Source of the DNA: Candidatus Electryonea clarkiae
GTDB lineage: Bacteria; Electryoneota; Electryoneia; Electryoneales; Electryoneaceae
Length of the DNA stretch: 52,674 nt
Direction: 5' to 3'
NCBI GenBank assembly: GCA_030765455.1
Contig: JAVCCM010000070.1
Span: forward strand, 1-52,674
Below the pieces are notes generated by a model. The model was not told the DNA's origin. It did not search any database and saw nothing but the letters and a program-made list of their open reading frames with translations. Shown piece after piece: positions 1 through 7,879 of this stretch (the first letter of the stretch is position 1; each line of letters starts with the position of its first letter). The position numbers and the translations under genes are program-made.

Positions 1-127
1 AATACTATGATGAAGAAGTAGATGAGTATGAAGAAGAGGACATTGATAGTGAAGAAGAGTATGAAGAAGAAACTGAAGAATATGAAGACGATGAATACTA
101 TGATGAAGAAGTAGATGAGTATGAAGA
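1..127. repeat. 93-bp direct repeat inside the acidic tail coding region
   Basis: Bases 1-34 and 94-127 are identical, giving a unit of 93 bp (31 codons). The repeat keeps the reading frame, so unit number could change by slippage or recombination without breaking the protein. Only the last copies are inside the window. Confidence 0.7.
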
Positions 128-170
128 CGAAGATGAGGAGATTGAGGAAGAGGAAGAGGAAGAGGAATAA
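3..170 (+). CDS. C-terminal end of an acidic repeat protein (partial)
   Basis: The reading frame enters from the left edge and ends at TAA 168-170. The visible 55 residues are nearly all Glu, Asp and Tyr, with the motif YYDEEVDEYE appearing twice, 31 codons apart, and a final run of eight Glu. Such tails are usually disordered and may bind cations or basic partners, but the catalytic or structural part of the protein lies outside the window, so no function is given. It runs in the same direction as the TolQ/ExbD cluster that follows and may belong to the same transcription unit. Confidence 0.75.
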   Translation, partial: YYDEEVDEYEEEDIDSEEEYEEETEEYEDDEYYDEEVDEYEDEDEEIEEEEEEEE

Positions 171-272
171 TCCATAAGCAAGCAGGGAAATTGGAATCAA
201 TGGAGATGTACAGGCATATAATACTTGAATAAATTTTAATAAATAAATACATTTCCAAAGGAGAAACTTCTA

Positions 273-593
273 ATGTACTCAAGAAATCAAATATTAATCG
301 TTTCAATGGTCTTCCTGCTTTTCCTGGCAGCAGGTTCAGTCGTTTATGCACAATTGCCTGGAATTACTCTTCAAGAAATAACGATTAAAGGCGAAGTTCA
401 GGAGCCTCAATCTATTATTTCTCCCTCCAGAACAAGACCGGAGTTTATTCCAGCCGCTATCGATTCGGTTGGGAAAGATTACACTGAATCTGCCTTCGCA
501 TTGATGTCGGATCTTATTGCTCCGGCTCAAGAGGAAGTCAGACCGAAAAAGATGAGTGATTTTAAATCGCTTATTGCGAAAGAGCGTCACTAG
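273..593 (+). CDS. small secreted protein upstream of the TolQ/ExbD cluster
   Basis: This 106-residue protein starts at ATG 273 behind a clear ribosome binding site (AAAGGAG, 257-263). Residues 1-27 are a typical signal peptide (basic start, hydrophobic core, cleavage after VYA). The mature part is about 80 residues with no Cys pair and no membrane segment, and contains the stretch EITIKGEVQEPQ. It is co-directional with the TolQ-ExbD-ExbD-AgmX genes, starting 80 bp upstream of tolQ, so it may be a periplasmic partner of that motor. I do not recognise a named family; the role is inferred from position only. Confidence 0.7.
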   Translation: MYSRNQILIVSMVFLLFLAAGSVVYAQLPGITLQEITIKGEVQEPQSIISPSRTRPEFIPAAIDSVGKDYTESAFALMSDLIAPAQEEVRPKKMSDFKSLIAKERH

Positions 594-674
594 CTATATA
601 TTGAGTTCGCAAATCGCAGTAATTTGGCATTTAATTATAAGTAACATTTCAGAACAACATAGGAGAAGGTAAGA

Positions 675-1328
675 ATGGTCGTATTCGGAAACCTGTTCGA
701 TTCTTTTAAGCCCGATGCCGGTGGTGCATTTATTTTCATGTATTTACTGTTATTCATGCTTGTATGGATGTTAGGTATCATTATTGAGCGGTTCGCATCG
801 ATTTTCGTCATTGCCAATGTCAATGCAGATCGATTCATGGCAGAAATCAGGAAAATGGTTCAAGCCGGTGACTTTAAGAAGGCAATTAATCTTTGCAAGT
901 CTGCAGGTAAGAGAGCTTTACCACGTGTTATTATGTCTGCATTAATAGAGGCAGAAAGACGCGAATTGATTGACTTTCGAGCTGTTCAAAATGCTCTTGA
1001 TGAGACCACACTTGAAGTTATGCCGGAGTTGGGAAAGAATATGCCTATCCTGGCTATGATCGGTAATGTTTCTACCTTGCTTGGTCTGATGGGAACGATT
1101 TTCGGTCTGATTCTGTCGTTTGAGGCGGCATCTGCAGGTGGTGGTGGTAGTGGCGATGAACTTGCAAAAGGTATTTCGGTTGCTATGTTGACTACACTCG
1201 CCGGATTGATAGTAGCGATACCTGCAATCATGGGTTATGCTTTCATTAATGTTAAGATCAATGCGATTATTGAGGATATAGATGAGCATTCGGTGAAGCT
1301 GGTTCACCTGTTAACCGGAGGTCGTTGA
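675..1328 (+). CDS. MotA/TolQ/ExbB proton channel family protein
   Basis: 217 residues, with a ribosome binding site (AGGAGAAGG) just upstream of ATG 675. It has the family's plan: one N-terminal membrane helix (about residues 15-38), a cytoplasmic stretch, then two helices near residues 117-145 and 165-195. The segment NMPILAMIGNVSTLLGLMGT and the following GTIFGLI helix are the conserved family core that lines the proton path. In this family five TolQ/ExbB subunits surround two ExbD/TolR subunits and turn proton flow into movement of a TonB/TolA-like protein. The two genes that follow encode ExbD-like proteins and the next an AgmX/TonB-like protein, so the whole motor is present. It may energise outer-membrane transport, envelope upkeep or gliding; the sequence does not decide which. 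Confidence 0.9.
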   Translation: MVVFGNLFDSFKPDAGGAFIFMYLLLFMLVWMLGIIIERFASIFVIANVNADRFMAEIRKMVQAGDFKKAINLCKSAGKRALPRVIMSALIEAERRELIDFRAVQNALDETTLEVMPELGKNMPILAMIGNVSTLLGLMGTIFGLILSFEAASAGGGGSGDELAKGISVAMLTTLAGLIVAIPAIMGYAFINVKINAIIEDIDEHSVKLVHLLTGGR

Positions 1329-1331
1329 TAA

Positions 1332-1943
1332 GTGGCGTATAAACCATCAGATAAAAGGAACAAAGCGCCAGCGAACATCGACCCGGATGTTACACCTATT
1401 ATGAACCTAATGGTTGTGTTGATCCCTCTACTAATTTCAATGGCAGAGTTCGTAAAAATAGCTCTGTTAGAATATGCGCCTCCCGCTATCGAAGAACCAA
1501 GCGGCGAAGGTGATGGTGGGGGAAGTGACAACCAGAATCAGCAGCAGGATGTAAAGCTAAACCTGACATTAAACATTACTGAAGAAGCATTACAGGTATC
1601 GTTGTTCGGTCAGACTTCTGGAGAGAATTTTATCGAAATTGCAAATCTACCTGATGGAGCATATGATTTCGAGGCTCTTCATAAAGAGTTTGTTCGAATA
1701 AGGACAGATATCATTGGACCTGCGCTTGGTGAAGAGCAGACAGGAATTGATGAAAAATCCGGTCTGCCAATTATCGTAGCAACTTACAAATTTTCGGATG
1801 CTGCGAGTTTGAAAATAGCAGGTAAAGGTGATATCCCATGGCAGGTATTGGTAAGTGTGCTGGATGAATCTCGTGAATATGTAGATAAATCTGGTGAGAT
1901 AAGGCCACTTTACCCAAGCCCGATAATGGGTATGATTCAGTAA
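1332..1943 (+). CDS. ExbD/TolR-like protein lacking the proton-carrying Asp
   Basis: 203 residues from GTG 1332, three bases after the tolQ stop, so translation is probably coupled. A short cytoplasmic N-terminus is followed by one membrane helix (about residues 23-42) beginning DVTPIMNLMVVLIPLL, then a Gly/Ser/Asp-rich linker and a periplasmic domain. The motif aligns with the ExbD helix motif NVTPxxDVML, but residue 25, the essential Asp25 in E. coli ExbD, is Asn here. The protein is longer than ordinary ExbD (about 140 residues). The next gene is a second ExbD-like protein that keeps Asp25, so this one may be the non-protonated half of a heterodimeric stator axis. Confidence 0.85.
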   Translation: MAYKPSDKRNKAPANIDPDVTPIMNLMVVLIPLLISMAEFVKIALLEYAPPAIEEPSGEGDGGGSDNQNQQQDVKLNLTLNITEEALQVSLFGQTSGENFIEIANLPDGAYDFEALHKEFVRIRTDIIGPALGEEQTGIDEKSGLPIIVATYKFSDAASLKIAGKGDIPWQVLVSVLDESREYVDKSGEIRPLYPSPIMGMIQ

Positions 1944-1999
1944 TTCGTATGTATAGTTCAGGTTGGTAAAAATTATTTCGATGACGTTGGAGAATTATT

Positions 2000-2497
2000 A
2001 TGGCGTTTGCTCCTTCTAAACGTAAGCGTAGGAGAAAGTCAGAGTCACCGGGAAGTATGACGTCTATGATGGATATGATGACCATTATCCTTCTCTTCCT
2101 ATTGAAGTCATATTCATCCACGGGTGCTCTGCTTCAGCCGGCATTTAAGAATCTGCCTCAATCTACAGTAGAAAAGGCACCGGAAAGGAATCTGGCGATT
2201 GTTATTTCGCAAGATGGTTGCTTTGCTGACGTTGATGCTGAAGTCAAACCTATGATTGCTCCTGTTGAAGAATTTAAAGATGATTCCAGTCCTTCAATTC
2301 CAAGTCTTGAAGACTATATCATGCAACAACAGGAACGAGACCAGGTGTTAGGTAAAAAAGTGACAGATCAAATGACTATTCAAGCCGCTGATGATATCCC
2401 GTATTCCTGGATTCTTAAGGTAACGCAGACTGGATCTGAGGCGGGGATTCAGAAATATGATTTTGTTATAATCAAAATACAAAAACCGAGTGCTTAG
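2000..2497 (+). CDS. ExbD/TolR biopolymer transport protein (Asp25 present)
   Basis: 165 residues with a basic N-terminus (KRKRRRK), one membrane helix starting MTSMMDMMTIILLFLL, and a periplasmic domain. Asp25 falls exactly where ExbD/TolR carry the residue that is protonated during the motor cycle. A GGAG site lies just before ATG 2000. It follows the Asn25 paralogue by 56 bp and precedes the AgmX-like gene by 9 bp. Together with TolQ it should form the proton-driven motor; two unlike ExbD proteins per cluster are also known from other TolQ/R-type systems such as those of myxobacterial gliding. Confidence 0.88.
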   Translation: MAFAPSKRKRRRKSESPGSMTSMMDMMTIILLFLLKSYSSTGALLQPAFKNLPQSTVEKAPERNLAIVISQDGCFADVDAEVKPMIAPVEEFKDDSSPSIPSLEDYIMQQQERDQVLGKKVTDQMTIQAADDIPYSWILKVTQTGSEAGIQKYDFVIIKIQKPSA

Positions 2498-2506
2498 GAG
2501 GCAACT

Positions 2507-3478
2507 ATGGCACAACAGCTCGCAGGATTTCCAAAAGAGCTGAACGTTCATCTTTCTGACAGAATAGATAAAATTTATTTGATCTCCTTCTGGAGTAATT
2601 TTGTATTCTGGTTTTCTCTTATCGGTTATCTTCAATCTCTTCCAACTCGTGAAATGTCGTCGGAAGATTTGGAGAAATATATGCGGGCTATATATGATGT
2701 GAAACCGCAGAAAATTGTTAGAGAGAAAGTTGTAAAAGAAGTCGCGGAAACTGGTGCAAAAACTGTCGAAATAGAAGAAGTGGTTGAGAAAACATCTGCC
2801 GAGAAAGCTGCTGATCGTTCTGCAAATCGCGCAAGACGTCAGGCACAGATGCGATCAGCCAGGGAGGCTGCACGTTCTGCGGGAATTTTTGCTGCCGCTG
2901 GAGCTATGAGAGCCGGACGTGGAGGAGCAAGAGGAAAACGTGTCGGTAAAGGACTTAGTGGTGGTTTCGCCGGTGTGGATGCCGGAAAACTTCTTGGAAT
3001 GGCTACTACTTCAGCAGATGTCGCTGCTATCGAAAGGTTACGTGGCGGTGGTGCAATCACAGAAGGCGGTGGTGGAATTGACATTACACAGCTCTCTTTG
3101 AAAGACCTGCAGGTTATCCTTCAAGCTTCCTCTGTTGAGATTGATGATGTACCCGAGGTAAAAGGCGCCGGCGGTTCAGCTACAGCAAGCAGGAGCGGGA
3201 GTGATATTCTCGGCGTAGTGCAACGTGAACAAAGCAAACTTAAAAACTGCTATAATACCCAGAAGAAAAAGGATCCGAATTTAAAAGGTAAATTAACAGT
3301 TATGTACACAATAAAGACCGACGGTTCGGTTCAAAAGATCAGGATGAAGAATTCGCAGTGGACTAACCCGTCGTTAGGCAAAAAGGTCGAAATGTGTGTC
3401 AAGAAAAGGCTACAGAGGTGGAAGTTTGGCACTGCAGCAGGAGACGTGTCAACTAACTTCTCACTAAGTTTCATATAG
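2507..3478 (+). CDS. AgmX/PglI C-terminal domain protein (TonB-like transducer)
   Basis: 323 residues, ATG 2507 behind AGGAGG. One membrane helix lies near residues 24-42; then comes a long Lys/Glu/Ala and Gly/Arg-rich middle (about residues 65-200) of low complexity that could span the periplasm. The C-terminal 95 residues (from about 228, SDILGVVQREQSKLKNCYN) match the AgmX/PglI tail domain related to TonB: a KNCY motif, a KGKLTVMYTIKTDGSV strand pair, and a second Cys near the end (EMCVKKRLQRWKF) that may form a disulfide with the first. AgmX was described in Myxococcus gliding motility; in other bacteria the domain appears in TonB-like proteins. Last gene of the motor operon, followed by a strong terminator. 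Confidence 0.85.
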   Translation: MAQQLAGFPKELNVHLSDRIDKIYLISFWSNFVFWFSLIGYLQSLPTREMSSEDLEKYMRAIYDVKPQKIVREKVVKEVAETGAKTVEIEEVVEKTSAEKAADRSANRARRQAQMRSAREAARSAGIFAAAGAMRAGRGGARGKRVGKGLSGGFAGVDAGKLLGMATTSADVAAIERLRGGGAITEGGGGIDITQLSLKDLQVILQASSVEIDDVPEVKGAGGSATASRSGSDILGVVQREQSKLKNCYNTQKKKDPNLKGKLTVMYTIKTDGSVQKIRMKNSQWTNPSLGKKVEMCVKKRLQRWKFGTAAGDVSTNFSLSFI

Positions 3479-3507
3479 TCTTCTCGATAGTATAAATAGA
3501 TTGATTC

Positions 3508-3539
3508 AAACCCGGACCCGATTGGTCTGGGTTTTTTTT
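3508..3539 (+). terminator. rho-independent terminator after the motor operon
   Basis: An 11-bp stem (3508-3518 with 3524-3534, one G-T wobble) with a 5-base loop is followed by an unbroken T run to 3539. It lies 30 bp after the AgmX-like gene. Confidence 0.9.
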
Positions 3540-3697
3540 GAGTTAGAAATTGAATGATATTCTATCTGATTCTTTTGTTGTTGAACAATTCAAGAGATTG
3601 GAGACAATAGGTCTGTTGCCTATCAAGATATGATGTCGCATCTTGCAAAATTATTTAGTATTTGAAAATGGACTAATATTGAACTTGGGAGTAGAAA

Positions 3698-5470
3698 GTG
3701 TATAGAAGTCATACATGTGGTGAACTTCGTTCGGATGATGTAAGTAAAACTGTGACACTTGCGGGTTGGGTTGCAAGAGTCCGCGATCTTGGTGGTTTGG
3801 TATTTATTGACTTAAGAGATCGTTACGGTAAAACACAGGTTGTATTCGATCCGGCTGATAATATGGAACTTGCAAATGAAGCAAAAAGATTGAGGTCGGA
3901 ATGGGTTGTAAGGTTATCCGGCATAGTGAGAAATCGACCGGATGATATGATCAATGCTGAAATGAATACCGGCGAAATCGAAGTGAAAGGCACTGAAATT
4001 GAAGTGCTGGCATCCTGTGAAACGCCGCCTCTGCTTCCGGAAGACGAATTTGAACCATCGGAAGAACACAGACTGAGGCATCGTTTCCTGGATTTACGCC
4101 GTGATAAAATGCAAAAAAACCTTAAAATGCGGCATGTACTATTACAGGAAGTCAGGAAACATCTCTCGGCAAAAGATTTCATGGAAATCGAAACACCTTT
4201 TCTTACCCAGAGTACCCCCGAAGGCGCTCGAGATTTTATCGTTCCCAGTCGTATCCATCGTGGAAAATGGTATGCACTTCCACAGTCTCCGCAGACTTAT
4301 AAGCAGATACTTATGATATCCGGTTATGATAAATATTTTCAGATTGTCCGCTGTTTTCGGGATGAGGATCTTCGTGCAAACCGGCAGCCGGAATTTACAC
4401 AGATCGATATTGAAATGTCGTTTGTGCACCAGGAAGACATCCTGAATGTGACCGAGGGAATTGTTAGAGCCATTTTTGAAAATGTGATGGAAAAACCTTT
4501 CCCCGTCAGTATCCCGAGGATCAGTTATGACGAAGCGATCAAGCGTTTTGGCACTGATAAACCTGACACTCGTTTCAGTAATGAATTGATTGATTTGACT
4601 GATGAATTAAACGGTCATGGTTTCGGAGTAATTGATAATGTTGTGAAAAAAGGCGGCGGTGCTGTAGCCCTCAAAGTTCCGGGTAAATCAAAAGCCTCGA
4701 GAAAAGAAATATCAATCCTGGAAGATTTCGTTAAAGAACGCGGGCTTGGCGGATTAATGCCATTGAGAAAAAGTAATGAAGGCGTTTGGAGTGGTCCCTT
4801 GGGTAAATTCATCCCCCATAAAGTGCTGGATGAACTTGCAGTCAAAATAGAACTGGGTTCCGATGATCTTTGCCTGGTAGCTGCCGATAAAACAATGCGA
4901 CGTTACGAGGTGATGGGGATGCTGCGGCTTAAATTAGCGAAATCCGAGGATTGGATTCCTGAAAATATGCATGAACTACTTTGGGTAACGGATTTCCCTC
5001 TTGTGGCAAGAAATGAAGAAGAAGATCGCTGGGAAGCGCTTCATCACCCGTTTACAGCTCCTGAACCGGATTCCTGGGATGAATGGATTAAAAAAGATCC
5101 GTTAAGGATTCGCAGCCAGGCTTATGACCTGGTCTGGAATGGCGAGGAAGTTGCCGGAGGCAGTATCAGGAATCATGACAGGCAAATGCAGGAAAAAGTG
5201 TTTGAATTGATTGGAATGGATGAGAAAGTTGCAAAAGAGCGGTTCAGTTTCCTACTGGATGCTTTGCAATACGGCGCTCCACCTCATGGCGGCATTGCAT
5301 TCGGTTTTGACAGGTTGGTTATGCTGGTGGCAGGTTTAAGTTCCATAAGAGACGTTATAGCCTTCCCGAAAACTACGGCGGCAGTAGCTTTGTTTGAAGG
5401 ATCGCCCGGAAAGATTGATCAGAGGCAATTGGATGAATTAGGTATTAGCGAGATTAAAAGTAGTGAATAG
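3698..5470 (+). CDS. aspS: aspartate-tRNA ligase
   Basis: Cytoplasmic class II synthetase that attaches Asp to tRNA-Asp. The 590-residue length fits the bacterial type: N-terminal OB-fold anticodon domain (GWVARVRDLGGLVFIDLRDR, residues 23-42), catalytic core with motif 2 around residues 220-240 (FRDEDLRANRQPEFTQIDIE), the GAD insertion in the middle, and motif 3 around 530-545 (GGIAFGFDRLVML). The start is GTG 3698 with GGGAG about 10 bases before it. Residue 31 is Leu, as in Asp-specific enzymes; non-discriminating enzymes such as that of Pseudomonas often have His there. This weakly suggests a discriminating enzyme. It stands alone between a terminator and a degenerate stretch. Confidence 0.97.
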   Translation: MYRSHTCGELRSDDVSKTVTLAGWVARVRDLGGLVFIDLRDRYGKTQVVFDPADNMELANEAKRLRSEWVVRLSGIVRNRPDDMINAEMNTGEIEVKGTEIEVLASCETPPLLPEDEFEPSEEHRLRHRFLDLRRDKMQKNLKMRHVLLQEVRKHLSAKDFMEIETPFLTQSTPEGARDFIVPSRIHRGKWYALPQSPQTYKQILMISGYDKYFQIVRCFRDEDLRANRQPEFTQIDIEMSFVHQEDILNVTEGIVRAIFENVMEKPFPVSIPRISYDEAIKRFGTDKPDTRFSNELIDLTDELNGHGFGVIDNVVKKGGGAVALKVPGKSKASRKEISILEDFVKERGLGGLMPLRKSNEGVWSGPLGKFIPHKVLDELAVKIELGSDDLCLVAADKTMRRYEVMGMLRLKLAKSEDWIPENMHELLWVTDFPLVARNEEEDRWEALHHPFTAPEPDSWDEWIKKDPLRIRSQAYDLVWNGEEVAGGSIRNHDRQMQEKVFELIGMDEKVAKERFSFLLDALQYGAPPHGGIAFGFDRLVMLVAGLSSIRDVIAFPKTTAAVALFEGSPGKIDQRQLDELGISEIKSSE

Positions 5471-5518
5471 ATATAGTGAAGTAGTCTGGGTTTTTGAACT
5501 GTAGCGAATAAAAGGAAA

Positions 5519-5618
5519 TCCACAAAGTACGCTAAGAATTCACAAATAACACGAAGAATTCGCTAAGGACACGATAAGTGCCTTTGTGGCTTTCGTGCTT
5601 ACTTTGTGTTCTCTGTGG
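5519..5618. repeat. imperfect inverted repeat, MITE-like
   Basis: Arms rich in CACAAAG/CTTTGTG and CACGAAG/CTTTCGTG face each other across about 100 bp. Pairing is interrupted, so it is either an old element or a family with loose ends. A better-preserved element of similar style (CTTTGCG/CGCAAAG) is at 22812-22878; both lie next to YgiT-type antitoxin sequences. Confidence 0.5.
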
Positions 5619-5655
5619 TTGAAAGATTATCTCAGAACTCGAAGGAGTAACTGAT

Positions 5656-5916
5656 ATGCGGAGCTAAGAATTTCCTGAGACTGCAAAGTGTCCTCTTTGT
5701 GGGGGTAAAATAACTTCCGGTACAACCACTTTCTTTACAGATTTGGAAACTGGAGTTTTAATCGTACGTGAGGTACCAGCTCAAATTTGCAGCCAGTGTG
5801 GTGAGGATTGGTTTACAAGTGAAGTTTCCCAGCACCTCGAAACGCTTGCTGAGGATATGCGAGTCAAGGGCTCAGAAGTTGAGATACTTTCGTTTAGATC
5901 CGAATCTGCGAATTAA
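5656..5916 (+). pseudogene. YgiT-type (MqsA-like) zinc-finger antitoxin with in-frame TAA at codon 4
   Basis: A ribosome binding site (GAAGGAG) precedes ATG 5656, but the fourth codon (5665-5667) is TAA. The same frame then stays open to TAA 5914-5916 and encodes KCPLCGGK, then VLIVREVPAQICSQCGEDWF. These are the two CxxC zinc knuckles and the conserved xVPAxxCxxCGE motif of the YgiT/MqsA N-terminal domain. It is clearly related to the intact gene at 22531-22773 (CPLCGG, VIRDVPASVCEQCGEAL). No alternative ATG, GTG or TTG lies between the stop and the first Cys. No toxin gene is visible upstream. Most likely a dead antitoxin or a fragment of a lost pair; a sequencing error at codon 4 is the alternative. 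Confidence 0.8.
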
Positions 5917-5976
5917 GTAAAAGCGTAAAATATATTTCAGTCTTGAGTCAGGTTCAGAGTTCACGCTTAAGTGTGC

Positions 5977-5997
5977 AAAAAAACAACCTGAAGGTTG
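5977..5997 (-). terminator. short hairpin with T run, reading leftward
   Basis: On the minus strand CAACCT and AGGTTG pair around a 2-base loop and are followed by seven T. It lies about 320 bp beyond the stop of porX, with no other minus-strand gene between, so it may end that operon. The stem is short. The remaining sequence from 5917 to 6313 shows no convincing gene. Confidence 0.45.
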
Positions 5998-6313
5998 AAC
6001 TCTATACTTCTGGTCTCCGCTCAATTTATCATAGCAAACGTACTCTCAATTATCGGGAAGCGTTACCCATACGATTGATGCGATAATGTAGAATGATGCT
6101 GCAAGAATTGATAATAATAGGAACCATTTGAGACTGAAAGCATTACTGCTAATGGAGCTATATCCCGGACTGCAAGAAATACAAATACTAATGAAGTTCC
6201 CGAAAAGACTGATATTTTCTAAGCATATCGGTATCCGGTTATCAGAGGAATCAATGCACTGGTTTGCACTGCTGATTTTATGTTGTTCTAAAATCTATTT
6301 CAATGAGATGGAT

Positions 6314-7879
6314 TTACTTTCGTGAACGGATTATTGCAACGGGCAAAACTACTTCTTCGAGCGAAACTCCTCCATGCAGGAACGAGTCCCGATATTTATC
6401 CGCATATTTATTAAATTCATTGGGATATACAAAATAGTAATCGTCCCTTGCAAGTAATACGTCTGTATTAAGACCCGAAGTCGGGATACCCCAGCCAACG
6501 GGATTTTTTATCCGAATGGCATGTTTCTCTTCAACACGGAGATTTCTACCAAGTTTATAACGTAGGTTTGTTGAGGCTTCGCGATCTCCCATGACTCTTG
6601 TTGGTTTTCTGACCCGTATAGAACCATGATCGGAGGTCAGGATAATCGTAACGCCGCGTTTTCCGAATTGTCTCAATAGTTCAATCAGCGGAGAATGCTC
6701 GAACCAGCTTCTAACAATGCTTCTATACGCAGCCTCATCCGGAATCAATGTCTGGATTACTTCTTCTGTACTGCGATGATGGGCGACTATATCTACGAAA
6801 TTGAATACCATACTGACCAGTGGAATATCAAAATAATCTGATACTTTTCGAAGTACACGTTGAGCCTCATCAGGATCGAGAATCTTTGCATACTTGGGTT
6901 CCGGACTTGGAAATGCGTTCAATGATTGCAGTTGGCGATCAAGCAATTGACGTTCAAAGCGATTATAACTTGCTGAATCATCTGCTTTGAGTTTTTTCCA
7001 GAGATCAGGATGTTTAACCGGGTACTCGTGGGGCCATAAACCACTGAAAATACTGTTTCTTGAGTAAGGAGTGGCAGTTGGAAGTACCGAAATATAATGT
7101 TCAGTTTCGATATCGAATTCATCGCGTAGTATCGGTTGTACAGCCATCCAATGATCCATGCGAAGACAATCAAGGACAATAAAAAGAACCGGTTCTCCTC
7201 TAAGAATCCTGGGGCGAACCCATTCATTGACAATGTCATGACTCATCGCCGGTCGTTGATTACGCTCTCCATTGACCCATTTATGATAGTTATTCTCTAT
7301 GTATTTCGAAAATAATGAATTGGCGCTGTTCTGTTGTTCTTGAAGAAGTTCTTCGAGTCCTGGATCATGAATTTCCTTGATTTCAATCGCCCATTTTGTC
7401 AATCGTTCCTGCAGGTCTATCCATTCATCCCAATCAAGATGTTCGTTTAATTCATAGTTGATCTGGTTTACTTCAGCTATATAATCCCGGCTGATGCGTT
7501 GAGTACTTATATCTTTTCCATATAATAATTTTTTCAATGCGCTCAGAATCTGGCTTGGATTGACAGGTTTGGTGAGATAATCGTTGATTCGCCCGCCAAT
7601 AGCTTCATCCATTAAGGATTCTTCTTCGCTTTTCGTGATCATTATTACCGGCAGTTCAGGACGGATTTTCTTTATTCTTGACAATGTAGCGATGCCATCG
7701 AGACCTGCCATCTGTTCATCCAGGAGCACGGCGTCAAATTGCTCCCTTGCAACCATGCGAACCGCATCCTCGCCCGATGTTACACCCTCAACTGCAAATC
7801 CCCGCTCACCGAGGAAGATAATATGCGGTTGAAGCATCGCTATTTCATCATCCGCCCATAAAACTTTCTTGTCATCCAT
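6314..7879 (-). CDS. porX: PorX-type response regulator with PglZ domain
   Basis: Residues 1-120 are a receiver domain: acidic pocket D10-D11-E12, phospho-acceptor D54 (VLLDEQM), T82 and K104 (LTKPVNP). The rest is a PglZ domain of the alkaline-phosphatase superfamily, with metal and nucleophile motifs VLFIVLDCLRMDHW, LPTATPYSRNSIFSG and LTSDHGSIRVRKPTRV. This fusion is PorX, which in Porphyromonas and Flavobacterium links a histidine kinase and a sigma factor to type IX secretion; its PglZ domain has been shown to cleave phosphodiesters with zinc. The start chosen is ATG 7879, which overlaps the preceding stop by 8 bases and puts the receiver strand at the usual place; a TTG at 7894 would add five residues. 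No PorY-like kinase is adjacent. Second gene after the DUF2520 protein. Confidence 0.9.
   Translation of the reverse strand: MDDKKVLWADDEIAMLQPHIIFLGERGFAVEGVTSGEDAVRMVAREQFDAVLLDEQMAGLDGIATLSRIKKIRPELPVIMITKSEEESLMDEAIGGRINDYLTKPVNPSQILSALKKLLYGKDISTQRISRDYIAEVNQINYELNEHLDWDEWIDLQERLTKWAIEIKEIHDPGLEELLQEQQNSANSLFSKYIENNYHKWVNGERNQRPAMSHDIVNEWVRPRILRGEPVLFIVLDCLRMDHWMAVQPILRDEFDIETEHYISVLPTATPYSRNSIFSGLWPHEYPVKHPDLWKKLKADDSASYNRFERQLLDRQLQSLNAFPSPEPKYAKILDPDEAQRVLRKVSDYFDIPLVSMVFNFVDIVAHHRSTEEVIQTLIPDEAAYRSIVRSWFEHSPLIELLRQFGKRGVTIILTSDHGSIRVRKPTRVMGDREASTNLRYKLGRNLRVEEKHAIRIKNPVGWGIPTSGLNTDVLLARDDYYFVYPNEFNKYADKYRDSFLHGGVSLEEVVLPVAIIRSRK

Noticed and set aside
6128..6325. 65-codon plus-strand frame near the end of porX
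   Set aside because: No ribosome binding site, no recognisable pattern, and its end overlaps the opposite-strand porX stop.
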